Position numbers and translations under genes: made by a program. From Balamuthia mandrillaris (Eukaryota; Discosea; Longamoebia; Balamuthiidae), in the NCBI GenBank assembly GCA_031835245.1, contig JAVKOQ010000051.1:162001-226000 (forward strand): DNA of 64,000 bases, read 5' to 3'. Under the pieces are notes generated by a model. The model saw nothing but the letters and a program-made list of their open reading frames with translations, ran no database searches and was not told the DNA's origin. How positions within the stretch are numbered: position 1 is the first letter of the stretch; every line of letters begins with the position of its first letter. This document shows, piece by piece, positions 1 to 11,303 of the stretch.

Positions 1-114
1 TAAAAGAGATTGGGTGAGAGCAGCAAAGTCGGCGGCGATGTTGCTCTGTCCAGTGCACGACCACACAAAGCAGCCCGCTGCCAAGACCAGCAGCAAAACA
101 CGTGAATCGAACAT
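1..114 (-). CDS. N-terminus of a predicted secreted protein (partial, runs off the left edge)
   Basis: Reading the minus strand from the ATG at 112-114 gives 38 uninterrupted codons to the window edge. The first residues form a textbook signal peptide: MFDSRV, then a hydrophobic core (LLLVLAAGCFVW), then SCTGQS as a plausible cleavage region. What follows (NIAADFAALTQSLL) looks like the start of a mature domain. An ATG further upstream near 212 is in the same frame, but it would bury the signal peptide, so the inner ATG is preferred. The function cannot be told from this fragment; the rest of the gene lies outside the window. Confidence 0.6.
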   Translation of the reverse strand, partial: MFDSRVLLLVLAAGCFVWSCTGQSNIAADFAALTQSLL

Positions 115-1250
115 CTGCCCGCAAGGAGTAGATGGTATGCCTTGGTTGTCTGTGGCGAGCCAGCGTGCCGGGCACAAACAACGCCAAGCGACAGGAGCCC
201 ACAGGAACATTCTCTTTTAAAGATAAGCGCGCTTGCAATTCGCCGACGTTTTGCCCTAAAGGAAAGCAACACGAGTAGGAGAGATCTCCCTCGTTTCCTT
301 TTTCCGGGTCGGTTCGTTCACGAATAGGGCGGTCTCTCCTTTGGCGCACCAAGCAGAGGTCTCTCGTTTCCCATTGAATGGGAGCAGGAGGAATGCGGAG
401 GGGGGGGGGGAAGGAATCGGCGGAGAGGTGCCCAAGGACGAAGGTGAAGCGAAGGATGGAGGGGACGGGAACGGAGCTCGCCAGGTGTCACGTTGGTCAC
501 GTTGGAATCGGTCGAGATTAGGTTGTGGGTTTAAAAAGAAGGAAGAACAACGCACAACAAGACCGAAAGGAAGGAAGGAAGGAAGGAAGGAAAGGAAGCA
601 CTAGAAGGAAAGAAAGAAACGAAAAAGATGAGTAGAAAGTAAGAAAAGAAAAAGATGGAGATTTCTAACCCGAGTTCAACAACGAATCGCGTTCCATCTC
701 AGCGACGGCAACGAGGTATCTCCAACGAGGACCATGCGCATGAATCCCATCTCTCTCCGCCCCTTCCCCAAAGCCATCGACGCTCTGCCCGTTGTGTACC
801 ACACCCCTCCGTCTCCTTGCTACTCGAATCTGTTTTTTTTTTCCTTTGCCTGAAAAGAAATGGTCAGGGATTTCAGGGCAGCATAAAACGTCCCGCAGAT
901 CCCCTGTTACTTTATAGCGGGGTAATCAGTGTCGACAAGGACCATCACCACACTAAAACATTGCCCGTTGGGTGATTTCATTCATGCATAAAACTTGCAA
1001 CTGTTGGGAATCGAACCCATGATGTCTACATGAATTCATCCCATAAACGAAATAAACGGCATTTGGGTGACAACAATTCGTGGAGTTTTCCTTCTTGCAA
1101 TTTTTCATTGCAGAAAAAAAACTGAAAAAAGATCAAATCAAAGAAAAATCTGATTTGATCTCTTCTCTCTTATTTTTTTCTTTCTTCCTTTGATTGAAAT
1201 TGATTTTACTTGCCTGCCTGCACGGTGCACAACCCAAAGAAAACCTAAAA
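115..1250. other. Intergenic region between divergent genes
   Basis: No convincing gene. The short ORFs here have no domain-like composition. The region holds purine-rich tracts (GGAA repeats near 570-600), a GTCGAC box at 931-936, and at 1006-1018 a GGGAATCGAACCC palindrome that on the minus strand reads like a tRNA T-arm/B-box without a tRNA body. It should contain the promoters of the secreted-protein gene on the left and the acidic-protein gene on the right. Confidence 0.5.
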
Positions 1251-1602
1251 ATGCCAGATGAAATCCCTCACGAGCTGCCCACGTACGTCAAGCGGATTGT
1301 GATTCCGAAGAGACGGTCGCAAGCTGAAATCGATGAGGAGTGGGCGTTGCGCCATGGCTGCGTGGCTCACAAGACGAAGAAAGCACGGCAGGCTGGAGGA
1401 TTCACTTTGCATCGGAATCCTTTGCATGGTTCTTCTCTTCTGGCGAACCGAGGTTCGTTTTTTTGTTCGGTTTTATAACTTCTTAGCTGCTCTCTCCCCC
1501 TCAGTGTCTTTGTCTTCTCTCTGCTCTTTTCTCCTTCTTTGCTTCTTTGTTCCCTTCTTTTCAATCTGTCTCTCTGTCTCTCTGTCTCTCTGTCTCTCTT
1601 TC

Positions 1603-1656
<54 letters not shown>

Positions 1657-2704
1657 ATTTGCTCACTCTGTTTTCTTTCTTTCACTTCTGGAAACGAAAA
1701 CAGGATTACGCGAACGAGAAGAAATAGAAAAACGTTTGTTCGGGCACACAAGTGGTACCACTCCCTACCACTATCACGAGACTCCTCTCTCCCTGCTTCA
1801 ACGGATACACCAACACCAACACCAACAATGGCGGTCACTTTCTGAGGCTGTTGAAGATGAAGAATCAGATGAAGAAGGACACTACGTAGATGATGATATT
1901 ACAAGCTTGGCAGCATACTCCTCTGATGAAGATGCGGAAAGCGAAGAAGACGACAAAGAGCGAGAAGACAGAGAAGTAGAAGAAAGATGGCGTTCTCTTC
2001 TTGCAGAACCGCCTGCTTTCTTACGAACAGCGGAAGAAGAGATTGCACAACAACACGAAGGAGGAGCATTAAGACTCTTTCTTCGACGACCTGACGACAT
2101 CTCCACATCACCATCCGTCACACAAACACAACGCGATCAACTGAACGAAGAGGAGAGATACATCCTCGAGCATTACAATGAATGCAGCAGCAGCAGCGGT
2201 AGTAGCTGCAGCAACAGCGAAGACGAAGATGATGATGAAAGTAGCGAAGAAGAAGAGGAAGGAGAACGAATTCCACTATCATCACTACCCCCTCCTTTTA
2301 TGAGAGAACGTTCGAAAGAAAGCTTAAGTCATGAAAGGCGAAGGAGGACAAGCCAACCGTTTTCAGAAGAGGAACATAGCGATTCCTCTCCGTTTCACGA
2401 TCATTTATACTTTGGATTTCGTGAGGGAGTGGATCAGGATGCGGAAGTTATTTCTTCTGAAGAAGAAAATCATGACGAAGAAGAAAAGGAGGAAGATAGA
2501 GGAGACGATGGTGTGGTTAACGATGACGACGTAGAAGGACACCGCAAAGAGGATCTTATTTATTGTCACGCAAGTGATGAAGAAGAAGAAGAAACACCGT
2601 CTTCCTCAACAACAAACAAGCAAGAACTACTCGCTTCTTCTTCAACGTATCGGAGTAGAAACCATAGCAAACATATCTCCTTTGCTGACGAAGAAGAGAA
2701 CTGA
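1251..2704 (+). CDS. Acidic, Ser/Glu-rich protein of unknown function, two exons
   Basis: Exon 1 is 1251-1452 and exon 2 is 1704-2704. The intron (GT at 1453, AG at 1702-1703) carries a long CT microsatellite. The ATG at 1251 sits in an AAAA-ATG context and begins MPDEIPHELPTYVKRIVIPK. The first 70 residues are basic and possibly folded; the rest is dominated by acidic and Ser runs (for example EDEDDDESSEEEEEGE), a composition typical of nuclear chaperone-like or RNA-processing proteins and expected to be disordered. No known domain is recognised. The splice is supported because exon 2 continues in frame (GLREREEIEKRLFG) to a single stop. Confidence 0.7.
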
Positions 2705-2767
2705 GCAACCTGCTCTCTTTTTTTCTTTTGAAAGGAAGAAGAAAAAATAATTTATTCTGATGCCGTT

Positions 2768-4426
2768 TTACTTTTGTTGTTGTTGCTGTTGTTGTTGATA
2801 GTGCGACCTCCAATGAAGACAAGGCCCCTCTCCAGGAGGAGCACAAGGTTGCGTCAACCACGCGGTCTTGTCGATGTTGCCGAGGTACCAACTGCCAGCC
2901 AGCTCTTCGTTGTACTTCTTCATCTCTCTCTTCTCTGGGGCGTCGTGTACCCATTCGTGTTGAGCGTTGAACGCCAGAGCAGTCTCGGTTATCTGTTTTG
3001 TTTTTGGTTCAAGTTAACTCCAAAGATATCAACAAGGGAGAAAGGTTGAAAACGAGGAAAGAAAAGAAAGGCAAAGGAACTTACATCCACAGTGGCCTTC
3101 TTTTCGAGGGTAGCTCGATGCAGCAACCAGTTGGTATATCCCTGAGCTCCCATCACGAAAGGCGGCAGCCCAAAGTCCCACTCTCGGAGCTGCTTGTCCT
3201 TGCTGCGATGCTGCTTGTGTCCGATGTCCCTCCAAAAGTTCTTGGTAAAGACAAAGTAATCCACCTGCCAGGCGCTCCCCACGATGCTGTTGGGAGAGAG
3301 AGCATCGGTCAACAACCGAGCTGTCCACTCTTGGTTGAACTGGTAGGTATCCAAGTGCTCGTTGAAGAGAGGCTTGTCCAGTGAGACCTTGTGCGTTTTG
3401 CCGACCAGGAGAACGTCCTGCCAGTCCTTGTCTTTGGGATGGTTGACAACGGGAGTTGCGGTGGAGGAATCTTTGGTGGGAGCTTCGGTGGGAGTGGAGG
3501 AGAGGAAGATGGCGTGGCGGCGTTTGCCGTTGACGACGTGGAGCGTGTCCATAAGGGATTGGGTATGCACTATGTCGGCGTTGGAGAACATGAGCCATGG
3601 ACTCGATGTCATCTTGTTCGCTCTGATGCATCAAAGACATAGAAGTGTGAGGAAAGAGAGCAAAGTGGAAAAAATGGATGCTTACCGAGAGAAGATGTCA
3701 TTGACATAAGGCATACGGTATTGATTCCTTTGGACTTCAGGGACATAATAAATCTTCTTCTCAAAGTCCTTTTCTAGTTCCTCAACCAGGACGGATGCCC
3801 CAAAGTCGTCACCAAAGACGATAACATCGGGTTGTGGTACCAGCCTAAGCCAGCTGGACAGGGCGTTCTTCTGTCTTTGATCTGCCATAGAAGGCGTTGC
3901 GTTAGGGGTCTTATTTCAAGAAACAAGGAAAAAGAGGGGAGGAACCACGAAAGGTGAAGAAGAGAGGAGAGAATCCCAGGGAATGGAGAAACAGAGAAGG
4001 AGTGGAGGGACATACATTCTGCGCTTCCTTTATCGGCTGGCTTTAGCGTTGTGAAGATGGTGAGTAGAGGAGGGTCCTCAGTTTCGATAGGAGGGGCAAT
4101 GTTAAGCGGTGTGCCTTTCGCTTTCTTTTTTAGCTCCCGCTCTGCCTCCTCGATCTGCTCAGGCGTCGGTGGTTTGGCCAGTCCAAAGTTCGTTGCTCCT
4201 TGTTGTTGACGCTGAGATATTTGTATTATTAAAAAGGAGAACATAAGCAGGCGGATAACGAGAACAACTATGTGTTGAGAGTGTGACATACGTCGTCGCT
4301 CCATCCTGCTGCGTGTTCACCGTTAGCAGTGTGGATGTGGCCTTGCTCGAGGTTCAAAGGGCGTTTGCAGTAAGCCACGCAGAGAAAACCAAAGATCACA
4401 ACAGCGAGTGCCAAAGAGAGCTTCAT
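2768..4426 (-). CDS. Secretory-pathway glycosyltransferase-like protein
   Basis: Five exons (4292-4426, 4016-4211, 3686-3881, 3085-3622, 2768-2992) join to 429 residues with all phases closing. The N-terminus MKLSLALAVVIFGFLCVAYC is a signal peptide or anchor. The core resembles the nucleotide-diphospho-sugar transferase-like proteins of plants and protists: TIFTTLKPADKG, then QKNALSSWLRLVPQPDVIVF followed by GDD, then YRMPYVNDIF and a SSPWLMFSNADI segment that supplies a DxD-like acidic site. A later WQVDYFVFTKNFW...GAQGYTNWLL block also fits that family. It would act in ER/Golgi glycan synthesis; donor and acceptor are unknown. The C-terminus ends in a short poly-Gln. Confidence 0.65.
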
Positions 4427-5064
4427 GTCTTATCTTCACAGAAACCTTTCTCACAAGAACGCTGATGGGGGCAACCGTGTGCCGTCGTTTCGTCTGTCCT
4501 TCTTCTCTTCTTTGGCAAAGGGACGCTTTAATGTCGACGCCCATGATGTGGTCCAATCCTTTTTCGAAAAACCAATAATGACTTGCGGTATGAAAATCCA
4601 TTGGCTGCAACGTCAATTCAAACGGATGAGATCAAACGCTCCACATCCATTGGTCGATCGAGGCCTCTTCCCGATTAATGGCCATTAAAAAAACACACGA
4701 GCCCAATTGAATTGGGGGGTTTCGTGGGGTGGGAGAGAGAGAGAAAGTGGAAAAGAAAAAGTAGTGGCTGTTAGCTTTTTCACACTTTTTCCAAAAGGTC
4801 GTTGCGCGAAGGGAGAAGCGGAGGAAAAGAGACCCGCTCATCTGGCCTGCCTGCAAACTGCCTCCTCTCGAAACTCTCTCTGGCTCTCTGGTGCTGCAGT
4901 TGGCGGGAAGGTCCTGGGGGTCTGAACCAGGTTTTTTTTTTTTAAAACGTAGCGGAGGTGTTTGGCTTTCTTTTCAACCGGGCTAAGCCGAAAAGCTTTC
5001 TTACGTACGCTGTTGTGTTTTTTTGTTGTTGTTCTATGCTTCTGCTTCCATGGAGAAAGCGTGC

Positions 5065-5112
<48 letters not shown>

Positions 5113-5442
5113 CCTCTCTCTTCTTCTTTTCGTCCTTTTGTTTTCTTTTCTTCGCTTTTTCGTAGTATAATTTTGCCTTTTATTATTATTTTTTATTATT
5201 TTTTGTTTACTTTTTTTTTTGTGCGAACTTTCTTCACTGGAAGGGAGAAAGGCCTCTTCTTGTTCTCTCTCACCCTCTCACTCTCCCATCCTCTTTCTCT
5301 TCTTTCTTCTTCTTCCTCTTTGCCTTCCACTTCTTTTTTTATTTAAAGCGGAACCTCTTTTCGCATCGTCCTCACTTTAACACCTCAACACAACCACCAC
5401 CGCTACTTTTTTTTTTTTCGATTTGGCTTGGAAAAACAGGAC
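4427..5442. other. Divergent promoter region with CT microsatellite
   Basis: No gene is supported. It separates the glycosyltransferase-like gene (minus) from the flippase (plus). Contents: a GTCGAC box at 4533-4538, a (CT)n tract at about 5070-5125, and further pyrimidine-rich DNA up to the flippase ATG. An acceptor-like AAAAACAG at 5431-5438 directly before the start codon suggests a possible 5' UTR intron, unproven. Confidence 0.45.
5070..5125. repeat. (CT)n microsatellite upstream of the flippase
   Basis: A run of TCTC interrupted once or twice by CTGT and CCTC, pyrimidine-rich on the strand of the downstream gene. Confidence 0.8.
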
Positions 5443-8400
5443 ATGGAAATGGAGAACGTGAGGCACTCCGTCACCAAGGGCATACAGAACATCAAGCCCA
5501 TCAAGAAGATCAAGAAGAGGGCGGACCGCCGCAAGCACAAGGAGGGCAGCCGCAAGGACTACCCGGTTATCCACCTCAATGACTATGAGAGCAACTCTGC
5601 CAAAGAGAACAACTTCCCGAGCAACAGCTACACCACCTCCAAGTACACCCTTTGGAGCTTTCCCTTCAAGGTCCTCTGGGAGCAGCTGCGCAAGGCCACC
5701 ACCTTCTACTTCACCATGATCGTCATCATCACGCTCATCCCACAGATCTCGCCGCTCACGCCGTACACGAGCGTCTCTGGACTTGTTTTTATCATTCTTG
5801 TGGCTGCCATTCGTGAGGCTTATGAAGACTTTGTAAGAACTCTCTCTCTTTCTCTCAACTCTCTCTCTCTCTCTCGCGCTCTCTTAAACTTTATTTGATT
5901 ATGTTCATGTTCTCTCCTCTATTTGTTTTATCTTTCTGTTGACACTGTGGCTTCAAGTTGCGACACAAAGCAGATCGACAAGTGAACAAGCGGCGCTACA
6001 CACTCGTTGAACCACATGGAAACGGCGAGCGGGTAGTAACACGCAGGTATAAGCCGCTCTCTTTCTTCGCTTCTGTATTGCCTCTCTGCATGATCCTCAT
6101 TCTTTTGTTTGGATGGGTAGTTGTTGGTTAAAGGTGGGAGAGTTGGTCTATGTCTCGTGTGACGAACCATTTCCAGCTGACTTAGTGCTCCTCGCCTCTG
6201 GCAATGACGACGGGATTGGCTACATCGAGACAGCTCAGTTGGATGGGTATTTTTTCCTCTGCTTCTTGCTGTTTTGCTTATTTCTCAAACAAATTACAAA
6301 AAAAAAAAAACAAAAACAAAAACAAAAACAAAAACAAAACAAACGGGATAGTGAAACAAATTTAAAGATGCGGAAAGCTCCGCAAGTCACCCAAAACATG
6401 AGTATGGCTCAACTGGCAGACCTATCGGGAGCGCTCAAATGCGAGGTGCCTCATCACATCCTTTACAGCTTCAAAGGCACGCTCACAATAGACTCCGAGC
6501 CTGACGCCCAGTTGAGTACCACAACGGCCATCGCATTGGACACGAACCAACTCCTCCTTCGTGTATGTTTTCTCGTTTCTCTTTTTCTCCCTTTTCCATA
6601 ATTTCACATCATGTCTCATCCTTCTCCTATTTTGACTTTGAAAACATGGAAACAGGGTGCCAACCTCCGAAACACACCCTGGGTTGTTGGAGTTGTAGCC
6701 TATGCGGGACCAGAAACAAAGCTTTCTTTGAACCAGAAGAAACCACCATCAAAGGTCATCACTTTTTCTTATTCATTTGCTTTCTCTCTCTCTCTCTCTC
6801 TATTCATTATTAACAATCCATATTCATTTATTTATAGATGTCAACGTTAGACAAACGGTTAAACAACTATGTGTTCATTTTGTTGGCGCTGAACTTGTCT
6901 TTGTGCACGACGATGGCCGTTTTAGCCGGTTTCTTTGAGTCTAGGTACAGAAGCAAAGATATGTACTTGATGGTAATTCTCTCCCTCTCTCTCTCTCTCT
7001 CTAACTCTCTCTCTCTCCCTCTCTCTCTCTCTCCCTCTCTCTGTAACGTTCATTCATCTATTTTAAAAATAATTTGTAGGAAGATCCAGACGGCCCTTCA
7101 ATGGTTGCTCTCAAAACGTTTTTCTCTTACTTTGCCCTGCTTAGTTATCTCATACCATTGTCTTTGGTTGTGTCTCTTGAAATCGTCAAAGTACGTTCTC
7201 ATTGAGCCTCATTTTTCATGTAAAAAAACAACATAAACTAACTTAGTTCAATACATATACTTCATTTTGAAGGTGTTTCAAGCTCGGTACATGGAATGGG
7301 ATGATAAGATGGCCATTAGTGCGAAGAAACGAATGACCGTGAAGACTTCCAACCTGAACGACGAGTTGGGGCTCGTTAAATACATATTCAGCGATAAGAC
7401 AGGCACTCTTACCGAGAACCAAATGGACTTTCTCAAGTGTTCCGTCAATGGCGTTATTTATGATCGTGCGTCTGCCGGTGGCTTGCAAAGTCTTGTGGTT
7501 AGTATCCTTTTCTTTTTTCTGTTTTTTTTTTAAATAGCTTTTTTTGTCTTACTTTATTTTTATTACTTTTCCATCTGTTTATAAACAGGCTATGAGAACC
7601 GAAGAAGCTGACAACATCATGAACTTTTTGGTCAGCATGGCCATTACGCACAGCGCGGTTACTGACATTGACAAAAAAACTGGCGGTACGCTCTCTCTCT
7701 CTCTCTCTCTCTCGTGTGTTCTAACCCAAAGGCACAAATGTTAATATTCCTATTTTTCAGCCCTTTTATACAAAGCGAGTTCTCCTGATGAAGAGGCGCT
7801 CTGCAAAGGTGCGACCGCTAATGGCGTGACATTCTTGTCACGCAAGAGCAACCAAACCATTGTGGATATTGATGGTACCTTATTCTTGAATTTACTTCTC
7901 TCTTCTTCTCTCTAATAACGAACCAAAATATCTTCAATTGCGTTATCTAAACAAAAGGCGAGAAAGTTACATATGAAATTTTGACAATGATGGAGTTTAC
8001 TTCTGACAGGCGACGAATGTCTGTAATTGTTAGATTTCCAGATGGTACGAGAATCATAAACTTTTATCCTTACTCATTTCTCTTATTTTTGCGCAACTCA
8101 AATTACACTAAAAATTGTACATTAGGAGCGATCAAATTGCTGAGCAAAGGTGCTGATTCGGTGATGTACGAACGCTTAGCTTCTGGAGACGATGAGCTGA
8201 AAAAAAGAACCATGGAGGCCCTGGATCAGTTTTCCAGTTGCGTATCTTTTCCTTTATTATTTTTTTGCTCACCATTTTCATCTAATCTCTGTCTCAATTT
8301 TAGTGGAAGGCTTAAGAACGTTAGTCTATGCCGAGAAGGAATTAACAGAAGAAGAGTACGAGGCTTTTGCGGAGGAATATCATGAAGCCGAAACTCTCAT

Positions 8401-11046
8401 CCAAGGACGGGAAGAGGCGGTAATGCTTTATTTATTTTTTACACGGGTTTTCAAGTTGATTTTAACCAAACGCATTCAGGTGGACGCTGTCTGCGATAAA
8501 ATAGAGAGAGATTTGCAAATTGTTGGTTGTTCTGCTATCGAAGACAAGCTACAACATGGCGTTCCCGAAGCCATTCACTATCTCTTGGAAGTACTGAGCC
8601 CTACTTCATTTTCAATCATTATTTTCCGAAGTTGTTAATTCACCTCTCTCTCTCTCTCAGGCAAATATCCGCGTTTGGGTTATTACTGGGGATAAAGTAC
8701 AAACCTCTCTCCCTCTCATGTATCCATTTCACCTTTTTTATTGCTCTTCATCTTACGATCCATACATCTAACAGCAAGCCACTGCCATCAACATTGGTTA
8801 TTCTTCTCGTTTGTTGACGCGAGACATGCATTTGATTAAGATCAATGCAGAAAGCGCAGAACAATTCATAGAACAGCTCAACGAGGCTGCTTCTCTCAAT
8901 AATATTGCTTCCAGCTATCAGACAGAAGGAGGCAACTCTTCTACGCCACCCAAATTGGCGTGTGTCATCGATGGAACTTCTCTAAAGTTTGCCTTGCGAG
9001 ACTATCCAGATGAGTTTTACAATTTTATCACCACTTGTGCTTCTGGTACGGTTTTTTGTTTCTTGCTTTTATTCTCCATCTGTTCTTGTATTGTTTTTCG
9101 CTCACCCCCTCTGACTTTGACATGTTTTACTTGTTATAAATATAGTTGTTTGTTGTCGTGTGACTCCATTGCAAAAAGCGAAAGTTGTTAAGTTGATCAA
9201 AGAGAAGAGTAAAAGTGTATGTCTTTCTATCGGCGATGGCGCCAACGACGTCAGCATGATCCAAGAAGCTAATATCGGTGTTGGGTAAGACTTCGAACCC
9301 TGCACTTTTACTCTTCTCCTCCCATTCTCTTTCATTTCTATTCTCTTCTCACTTCTTGCGTTTTGTGTTTTAGTATTTATGGCAAAGAAGGAAACCAAGC
9401 AGCTCGTGCAAGCGACTTTGCCCTCCGTCAGTTCAGACATTTGACTCGTCTTGTTTGTGTTCATGGTTTGTGCCATTTCTTTGCTTTCCATTCCCTCGTC
9501 TCCTGTCATCTAATTTTGCATTTGCAAAGGTCGGTACTCTCTTTTGCGTAATGCTTTGTTGGTTCACTACTCGTTCTACAAGAACGCTGCCACTTTTCTG
9601 GTACTCATCTGGTTCGGCTTCTTCAGCGGTTTCTCTGCTCAGGTTTTGTATCTTTTTGCCTTGTTTCTTTCTTTGACTCTTTTGAAGTTGTTTTCGTCCT
9701 ATTTTTCTCATTTCTCATTTTGTGCAGACCTTGTACGATGACTGGATTATGACTTTCTTTAACATTACTATCACGTACGTTTTCATATCTGTCTGTCTAT
9801 CTTTCTTTCAGTTAAATTTAAAGCAATCTATCTTATCATTCTTGAAACAGGTCGCTCCCTCCTTTGGTGATTGGTGTTTATGAAATCGACATCAAAGACA
9901 CAATTATAGAACAAGTACCATATCTCTTTCTTTGTATCCGTTTGCTTTCTTTCCTTCTCTTGTGCAATCTTCTCATCGTTTTTTTTTTCTTTGATAGTAT
10001 CCACAAGCATATCGACGAACACAAAAAGGAAACATCTTCACTCTCTCTACTTTAGGTTTATGGCTTTTATCGGCTCTATATCATAGCATTGGTTAGTTGC
10101 TCTTCTCTCTTTGTTTAAGTTTAAACTAACTTTATCCATCAAACAGTGTTTTTCTTTGGCACTTATTTGGTGGTTGGTGATGGTCTCATTAATAGTCACG
10201 GCCAAACTTCTGGATTGTTCCTTATGGGAAATGTTATCCTTGCTCTGGCGTATGTTTTTTTTATTCTCTTTTCGCTTGTATTTTTTTTCCTGATGTCTCT
10301 TGTTTTCGTTCTTGCCTTCGTAAAAACTCTGAAGTATCCTCGTCATATTCTTTAAACTGGTCCTCATCACAAAGTACGTTTCTTCTCTTTCTCTTTGTTT
10401 TTGCTTGCCACTTATCCTATTCTTTTTGTTCTCAGTCTGTGGAATTGGTTGACACATGTGGCGGTATGGGGCGGACTGTTGACTTACGTTGTCACAATTA
10501 CAGTTCTAAACGTTATGCTCACTGTTATTCCCAACCAATACTTTGCTTGGTGTATCCTTTTCTTCTGCTCCTCCTCTTAGCATATATTTATTTGCATTGC
10601 ATGTTTCTTTAACCCAATTATTGCTAGTCCACATGCTTGCTATTCCGAGCGTTTGGTTGTGGCTGCTTGTTGGCCCCGTGATCTGTCTTCTTCCTGACCT
10701 CGTCATAAAATAGTGCTTTTCTCCTCTTCTCTGCTCTCCTCTCCGCTTTATTCTCGTTCCCTCTCGCTCTCTCCTATCATCCCTCTCCTCTCTTTGCTCA
10801 CACTTCTTTCCATCACAAAACAGCGCGCACCGAATGTATCGCCCGGATGCATGGCACATTCTGCAGGAGAACCATACCATCAAAAAGAAGAGAAAGTCCC
10901 AAAAGACATATGGCATTTACGGCGGTTCCGATGATGACGACGATGTGTATGCAGATGGAGGAGCGCCAAGCGTTAAGCACGCTGCTGACGTCTTTGATCC
11001 TCGCAAAGTGAATCGTTTGGATGAACCCCTGTTGCAAGATATTTAA
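5443..11046 (+). CDS. P4-type ATPase (phospholipid-translocating flippase), 27 exons
   Basis: Twenty-seven exons, from 5443-5832 to 10824-11046, join to exactly 1158 codons (1157 aa), the usual size for the family. Diagnostic motifs: DGETN in the actuator domain (formed across the exon 3/4 join), [10 protein letters not shown] in TM4, the phosphorylation site [14 protein letters not shown] (Asp about residue 428), [10 protein letters not shown] and [11 protein letters not shown] in the nucleotide-binding domain, VITGDK, and [13 protein letters not shown]. The C-terminal membrane half ends with the typical [11 protein letters not shown]. It should flip phospholipids to the cytosolic leaflet in Golgi, endosome or plasma membrane, normally with a CDC50 subunit, not seen here. 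TM4 reads PLSL rather than the usual PISL. The start is the first ATG of the conserved frame; a 5' UTR intron is possible. Confidence 0.95.
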
Positions 11047-11303
11047 GTATACTTCAAAGTCTTTGAGCTATTTTTTGTTTGAACTTTGTTTATAACGTTT
11101 TGCCGGAGAGAGAGAGAGAGAGAGAGAGAGTTTCACTCTCTGCACATCGGTTTCCGTTCTCCAGCAATTCTCCATCCTCCTTCAACTCCATTCCCTTCAC
11201 TCCTCCCTCCGGCACCCAAAGCCAGCGTTCAGGGAAAGGTGTGGGACATTGTTAGTACTGGGGTGCAGGTGGGACTGGAAGAAAAAAGAAAGAGAAACGG
11301 AGG

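Noticed and set aside
1000-1075. tRNA gene on the minus strand
   Set aside because: Only the T-arm matches; no complementary acceptor, D-arm or anticodon stem is present at the right distances.
1194-1250. Upstream extension of the acidic protein (KLILLACLHGAQPKENLK) as a signal peptide
   Set aside because: The frame begins with TTG and there is no in-frame ATG upstream of 1251; the ATG at 1251 has a good context.
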